A stretch of DNA of 64,000 bases from Nissolia schottii (Eukaryota; Streptophyta; Magnoliopsida; Fabales; Fabaceae): contig QANU01068867.1 of NCBI GenBank assembly GCA_003254905.1, positions 328,262 through 392,261 of the forward strand, given 5' to 3'. A model generated the notes under the pieces. The model was given only the letters and a program-made list of their open reading frames with translations. It did not search any database and was not told the origin of the DNA. This document shows, piece by piece, positions 59,126 to 64,000 of the stretch (positions are counted from its first letter, which is position 1; every line of letters begins with the position of its first letter). The position numbers and the translations under genes are program-made.

Positions 59126-60621
59126 ATGGCTCCTCCCATGTCTTTCATTGGCCCCATAAGATGCAATACAATAACTTCGTCTTCCCCACTGTTCTTTTCT
59201 CTTACCTATAATAGTCCTTGTCATATTTCCCTTGCTAACAAGTTACATAGAAATGTTAATGTGCATGGAAGCTATCTTTCTCCAATTTCATATCAATCCT
59301 TAATTCATAGAAACTTGTATTCCGTGAGGCATGCTAGGAATTCAGAACCAGGTGGAGAAGGAAATAACCAAGCCCTGGATGCATTTATGAAATTGTACTC
59401 TGCCTTCAAGAACAAAAACGAGTTATCTGAGACCAATTATTTCCTCTCATTCTTGCAAGCCTTCCAAGGAAAAACGGTATCTTTTCTACTAATTTCATGT
59501 GCTATAATTCAACACTAATCAAATTCAGGCGGAGTCCTTATTATGCATCAAACATGTTAATATGTAACGTATTTCAAATATACATACACGTTTAGTTCAC
59601 TTTTATCTTGGAAGCGTGTATGGTTTATCATTGAACCAAAGCATAAATCAAGGGATATCAATCAAAATCATTATTGTCTTATGACGCATCATTTTTGCAT
59701 TGCATTGCAGCAAGTGTTGGGATTCTTCGCTGATCTGATAAGAGTACTTGGAGACCACATTCAAATTGTGGTGAAACCGACTCAGCGTGATGGCATCAAC
59801 ATTGGTGTACACTGGAAATTTGGTAGATACTCCTAATTTTTAGGTGCTAGATAGTTAGTTCAAAAAGCTTTTGTACAATTTTTTACATATAGATAAATGG
59901 TTATATGATTTGGATGACGAGTTAAAGTAAAACAATTTCAAAAGTAATTGACGTAACACCAAAATGCATTTTTGTAAACAGAAAATGAAATAGAGAATGT
60001 GATTTTGTTGCTTGCTATGCGCCTTTCACAAAATCACCAAAAAGACTCATAGACCTTCCTTCCTTCCTATGTGAGTTACTTGTGTGCAGAATGGGACAAG
60101 ATTCATTTCCCTCTAGGGAAGGGTTTCAGCTTCCACATATACCAAACTTACCATGGAAAGGCGGTGATAAAGTATGTTTAGACTTGGTATTTATTTGTAC
60201 TCAAAAAACTTGGTTCGTGGAATTACAGCATGTTCTGTTTTCCATTTGCAAAGCTTCAAACCACGATTTAAAAAGTGGTAAAAGGAAATCAGAACATGCA
60301 CTACGAAAACTTGTTGTAATTGATAACATCATTTGTCTAACTCAGGAATATTGAGATGTTTTTGGAGCCGCTACTCCACTTGGAACCCTTCAGATTGGTA
60401 GGTTGTTTAAACATAGCAGCACAAAACCTTTTAGCAATATGCTTGTTTCTAACTCATTCTCCCCGTCTCTTGTGATGCAGAAAATGACACAGATAGCAAA
60501 CAAGATTGGTTTATCTAGGGTGGCAAAATCTGGAAACAAGGCAAAAAGGATTTTGTGCATTGTGCTTGCAGTGTTATCCCTAGTTGCCTTGTTATTCTTC
60601 ATGAAACTAGCTTCTAATTAG
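59126..60621 (+). CDS. Putative plastid SnoaL/NTF2-like protein with C-terminal anchor
   Basis: Five exons join in frame: 59126-59476, 59711-59822, 60090-60171, 60346-60397 and 60481-60621, about 245 aa, all introns GT-AG. The first 75 or so residues are Ser/Asn/Arg-rich with few acidic residues, as in a chloroplast transit peptide. From ALDAFMKLYSAFKNK onward the pattern is that of a SnoaL-like (NTF2-fold) domain: a helix, then FFADLIRVLGDHI, VHWKFEWDKIHFPLGKGFSFH and the final strand-helix ending LLHLEPF. The last exon is basic (SGNKAKRI) and then strongly hydrophobic (LCIVLAVLSLVALLFFMKLAS), a probable tail anchor. The fold is known from enzymes and from binding proteins; the function here is unknown. 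Similar plant proteins are uncharacterised. Confidence 0.8.
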
Positions 60622-61037
60622 AAGTGTTGTGTCATAAACCATGATCAATTTGTTAATTTTTACTAACATTAGTAACAATGATAGATGACTAACAAGATAT
60701 ATATATATAGCAGCAGCAAAGCAATGGCCATTTAATTACTTGTCTAAAGAGATAAAAGATAACAGGTCCAGTCCAAACTCATCATGTATGAAATTGTCTG
60801 CTACCTATACGGCTTGCAATTGACAAGGAAAATTTGTCCCCATAAAACAAAATGAGTTAGCATGTAGTGAATACTTTGCTAAGATCCTTCAAGTTCTGAT
60901 ACATTTAACATTTAGGACCACTTTCATCCTGCCTTTGTAATTTATGGGTTGTCTCTATCGACCTCTGCCACTCAAGTTGAAATTTTCACGGCCTAGAGAT
61001 GCTGCGTTTGTAACTAAGGCTTAACCTTTGTTTTTTC

Positions 61038-61070
<33 letters not shown>

Positions 61071-62318
61071 TATCATAAGCCGCCGTAGTCCACAAGGTTC
61101 TCTAATTAATTTGGCTGACAAACATGCATGTACGATATGTTGTTGTACTATGCTATAATAGCTAGGCCAAGAGATTGCGGCAGCGTCACGGTACCTCAAT
61201 GTGGTTTGGAGGATAGTGAAACCGTATGTGGCTTGAAATCTGGAAAGAATAATAAGACAAAATGGAATGGATAATATGGCTGCCTTGTAATATCAAAGTT
61301 GAGAAATGTTTTCTTCCATATACACACACACACACACACATATATACAGCTTCACAACAGGAGGAGGCTTGAAATACATTATCCATGTTAACCAAATTTT
61401 ACAATTTTTTTTATATAATTATTCAACTATAGATTATTCAATAAAATTATCGAGTTCCGCAATAAATAATCAATTAAAAAATCATAGTTCTTAAGCGTGT
61501 TTGTTTTAGCGTTTAAAAAAAAATTAATTTTTGACATAAAATTTTAAAAATCAAAAACATATTTTTCTTGAAAAGCAATTCTATTTAGCTTCTTAAAAAA
61601 GGAAGCTAAAAACAGAATTTATTTTATATCTAAATTATTTTTAAAGATTTATGTAAATATATAAAAATGATTATTTCAAAAAATGAAGTGACAATAAATA
61701 TAATATTATAGAATATAAGTAAAGAAGAATGATTTTCAAATAATTTTATATAAGTGGGAGATGAAGGGAGGAAAAGCTTCCTTGAATCTTGGTGTTCGTG
61801 GAAGCAAGAGCTATTACAAAAACAGAGTGACCTTCACGTTCTCCTCTTTCTTTGTCTCTGTCTCTGTCTCTGTCTCTCACATTCCATATTTTCTCGTTGA
61901 AATTTTGCTTTTTTCGGATCACCACATGACCATTTCCTTCTCTCTCAGTTCCTTTCCCCCAAAAGAATTAAAAAAACAAAGCAGAAAACACAATCAGTCT
62001 CTTTCCCTTTCTCTCCCTGTTTGCCTTCTTGGCGTCTTTTCTTGCAGTTAGCCTCATCGTTTTCCTATTCCATTCGGTCTTTTTTAACCTTTCTGGGATT
62101 CTTTTGACCCAATTTATCTCTTTCAAACCTTGAACCCAAGGTAGCCTCTTTTTTCTCTCTCTTCATTCTCGTCGTGGAGGGAAAGATTCTACCAAGTGGG
62201 GTGGTTTGTTTTTTCTTCCTTCTCTTTTTTCTCTGTTTCGGCCTCCTCCTTTAGCCTTTTCTTTTTGTATTCAAAGGAAAAGCCTTTCTTGTTCTATTTC
62301 TGTGTTGATGGGTTGTTG
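60622..62318. other. Intergenic with microsatellites; RhoGDI promoter and leader
   Basis: Contains an (ATCT)n microsatellite at about 61040-61070 and an (AC)n tract at 61322-61340. From about 61830 to 62318 the sequence is rich in CTCTTTC and TCTCTGTCTCTG runs, as in long pyrimidine-rich plant leaders, so most of it is probably the RhoGDI 5' untranslated region. No separate gene seen. Confidence 0.5.
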
Positions 62319-64000
62319 ATGTCTTTGGACATTGGATTGGTTTCCAATTCAGAAAGGATGGGTTTTGATGACCAAGGTAACAATGAGGGTGCAGCAGCCG
62401 CAGCGGCAGAGGATAACAAGAGCACCTCTCGTGCTTATGAGAGTGGGGATGAAGAAGCTTCGGGTGGGACCCTCAGCAGGAACAAGAGTGAGAGCTCCAT
62501 TGCTGCCACCGAGGATGAAGATGATGATGAGGATAGGACCATTGAGTTGGGTCCTCAGCGCACCTTAAAGGAGCAGCTTGAAAAGGACAAGGTTCCTTTT
62601 TCTTGTTCAACAATCATCCATGTTCTTTGTTCTTATTTATTGTTCATCATATGTCTCATTTTTGTGTGTGTATGTATTGGTTACCGCTTTGAGGACTTAG
62701 GATGACGAGAGCTTGAGGAAGTGGAAGGAGCAGCTTCTTGGAAGTATTGACATAAGTTCTGTTGGAGGTGATTTATATTTTCTTCTTACTATCTTTTGTA
62801 TTTTTGTGATATTTGTACCAATAATGCTGGTATGAGCTTCTGCATAGATGGCTCCAAAATCGTATGAAGGGAGGTATAAATATTTTGAATCAGTCATTAT
62901 TAAACATTATCTAAAACAGAACAAATGTCGTTTTTCTTTATATACTTTATTTGTTTGGTTATATTGGTCATGGGTAAAGAGAAATATAAGAAGAAATCAA
63001 AGAATCTCTCTGAGGCCAGAACATGTCATTTTTCAATTGCCATCATTGACAATGTTAGTATGTTACTATTGCAACAGGAACTTAATAATTTGTTGGCAAT
63101 TTCAAAGGTAATCCATACGCTAAGATTGGTGGTTTTTCCTTTTAATTATGATGTTTTCTTGGTTTATACGATTAAGTTATCAAATTCAAACTAGGAATAT
63201 TCCTAAAATTACTTCATCACATGAATGCTTAGTTGCTTACTAGCTCTTTAATCAGTAAATCTTATAGACCCTTTTGCTTTGGAACTTCAGTTTTCTGGGG
63301 CATTGACCTTAGCCTTACTTCTCGTGTTTTCTGAATAATTTAGAAACTCTGGAGCCAGAGGTGAAGATCCTGAGCCTCGCAATCAAGGCCGCTGGCAGAC
63401 CCGACATCGTTCTTCCGATACCAGAGGGAGGGAAGCCCACTGGTTTGTGGTTCACTTTGAAAGAAGGCAGCCAGTACAGGCTCATGTTCACTTTCCAGGT
63501 CCTCAATAACATCGTTTCAGGTCTCAAATACACCAACACTGTATGGAAAACTGGTATCAAGGGTAAGTCCCATTACTCTCTTGCTCATGCCAATCTGATA
63601 AGAGTAACGTTATTTGTATATCAAAAGTCGATGCCATAAGGAGAGACACAAAGCTTTTGGTCTATTGATGTTGAGTCCAGATGTACAAATAACATTACTC
63701 GAATAGAATAGTAACTTGTAAGAAACATAAATTTGATTGGTGAGCCTTGTTACATAGTTGACAGCAGTAAAGAGATGATTGGAACCTTCAGCCCCCAAAC
63801 AGAACCTTACACGCATGAGATGCCTGAAGAGACAACACCATCTGGGATGTTTGCCAGAGGGGCATACTCAGCTAGAAGCAAGGTAATCATCTTTTATAAC
63901 ACATTTATGAATATGATGCGCTTCCTTGACATTGAATTAAACAGATGATTACTGTTTGACACTGAGTTAAGACAAAGGCAAAAAAAAGATTGGTAACTTT
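62319..64000 (+). CDS. GDI1: Rho GDP-dissociation inhibitor 1 (partial, runs off the right edge)
   Basis: Four exons are visible and in frame: 62319-62591, 62701-62767, 63344-63562 and 63758-63882, about 228 codons; the last exon(s), which in the family encode the FLDDDNKCYLEINY-type C terminus, lie beyond the window. The protein binds prenylated ROP/RAC GTPases, keeps them GDP-bound and soluble, and in Arabidopsis (SCN1) confines root hair growth to one site. After an acidic, disordered N terminus come LGPQRTLKEQLEKDKDDES, KWKEQLLGS, ETLEPEVKI and the Ig-like GDI domain with LWFTLKEGSQY, NNIVSGLKYTNTVWKTG and MPEETTPSGMFARG. MSLDIGLVSNSERMGFDD parallels the Arabidopsis start, so the first ATG is chosen over the second (62358). 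The exon 1 donor is AAG|GTTCCT, GT but weak. Confidence 0.93.

Overview
This is a plant nuclear window, AT-rich and full of transposon debris, with intron-containing genes. The gene set and the repeat types (long Tekay-like TGTAACATCC LTRs, hAT elements, an endogenous pararetrovirus) point to a legume, most likely a soybean relative. The species call is inference: no marker here is decisive.

Six protein genes can be built with splice sites that keep frame. From left to right they are: a tonoplast dicarboxylate transporter (TDT, minus, 8932-11376, five exons, about 550 aa); an F-box protein of the CPR1/CPR30 type (plus, 14702-16963, two exons, about 402 aa); the HECT ubiquitin ligase UPL5 (plus, 29839-33626, three exons, about 891 aa); a very acidic disordered protein beginning MASVEVA (minus, 46145-47601, two exons, 167 aa); a putative plastid SnoaL/NTF2-like protein with a C-terminal membrane anchor (plus, 59126-60621, five exons, about 245 aa); and a Rho GDP-dissociation inhibitor that runs off the right edge (plus, from 62319). 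They look like independent housekeeping or signalling genes, not a cluster.

Layout: 1-7.6 kb is a graveyard (LTR with the start of an internal region, a 308-bp hAT MITE with a perfect target duplication, a repeat shared with 21.8-22.4 kb, and a broken caulimovirid copy carrying a hAT transposase tail). TDT and the F-box gene follow. Between 19.2 and 25.3 kb lie a 225-bp-arm inverted repeat, an LTR-like block, and a Tekay-type LTR of about 2.9 kb on the minus strand with its primer site. UPL5 follows a diverged minisatellite (27.2-27.9 kb).

The most striking part is 35.0-45.7 kb. A satellite-like array of 177-178 bp units, each made of three related 57-60 bp monomers, fills the space between the 3' ends of two convergent genes (UPL5 and the acidic protein). 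A short left block is inverted relative to a long right block. The array is interrupted by a 926-bp TIR element and by a TG...CA element with a perfect 5-bp target duplication. That second element is itself split by a hAT-like element that has captured the 3' end of a tonoplast sugar transporter (TST/TMT) gene. A second copy of the same gene-carrying element, with its own perfect 8-bp duplication, sits at 50.8-51.8 kb. Three clusters of a TGCACAAACAT motif (49.8, 54.3 and 56.4 kb) add another repeat family.

All protein assignments rest on recognised sequence motifs read by eye; no database search was run.
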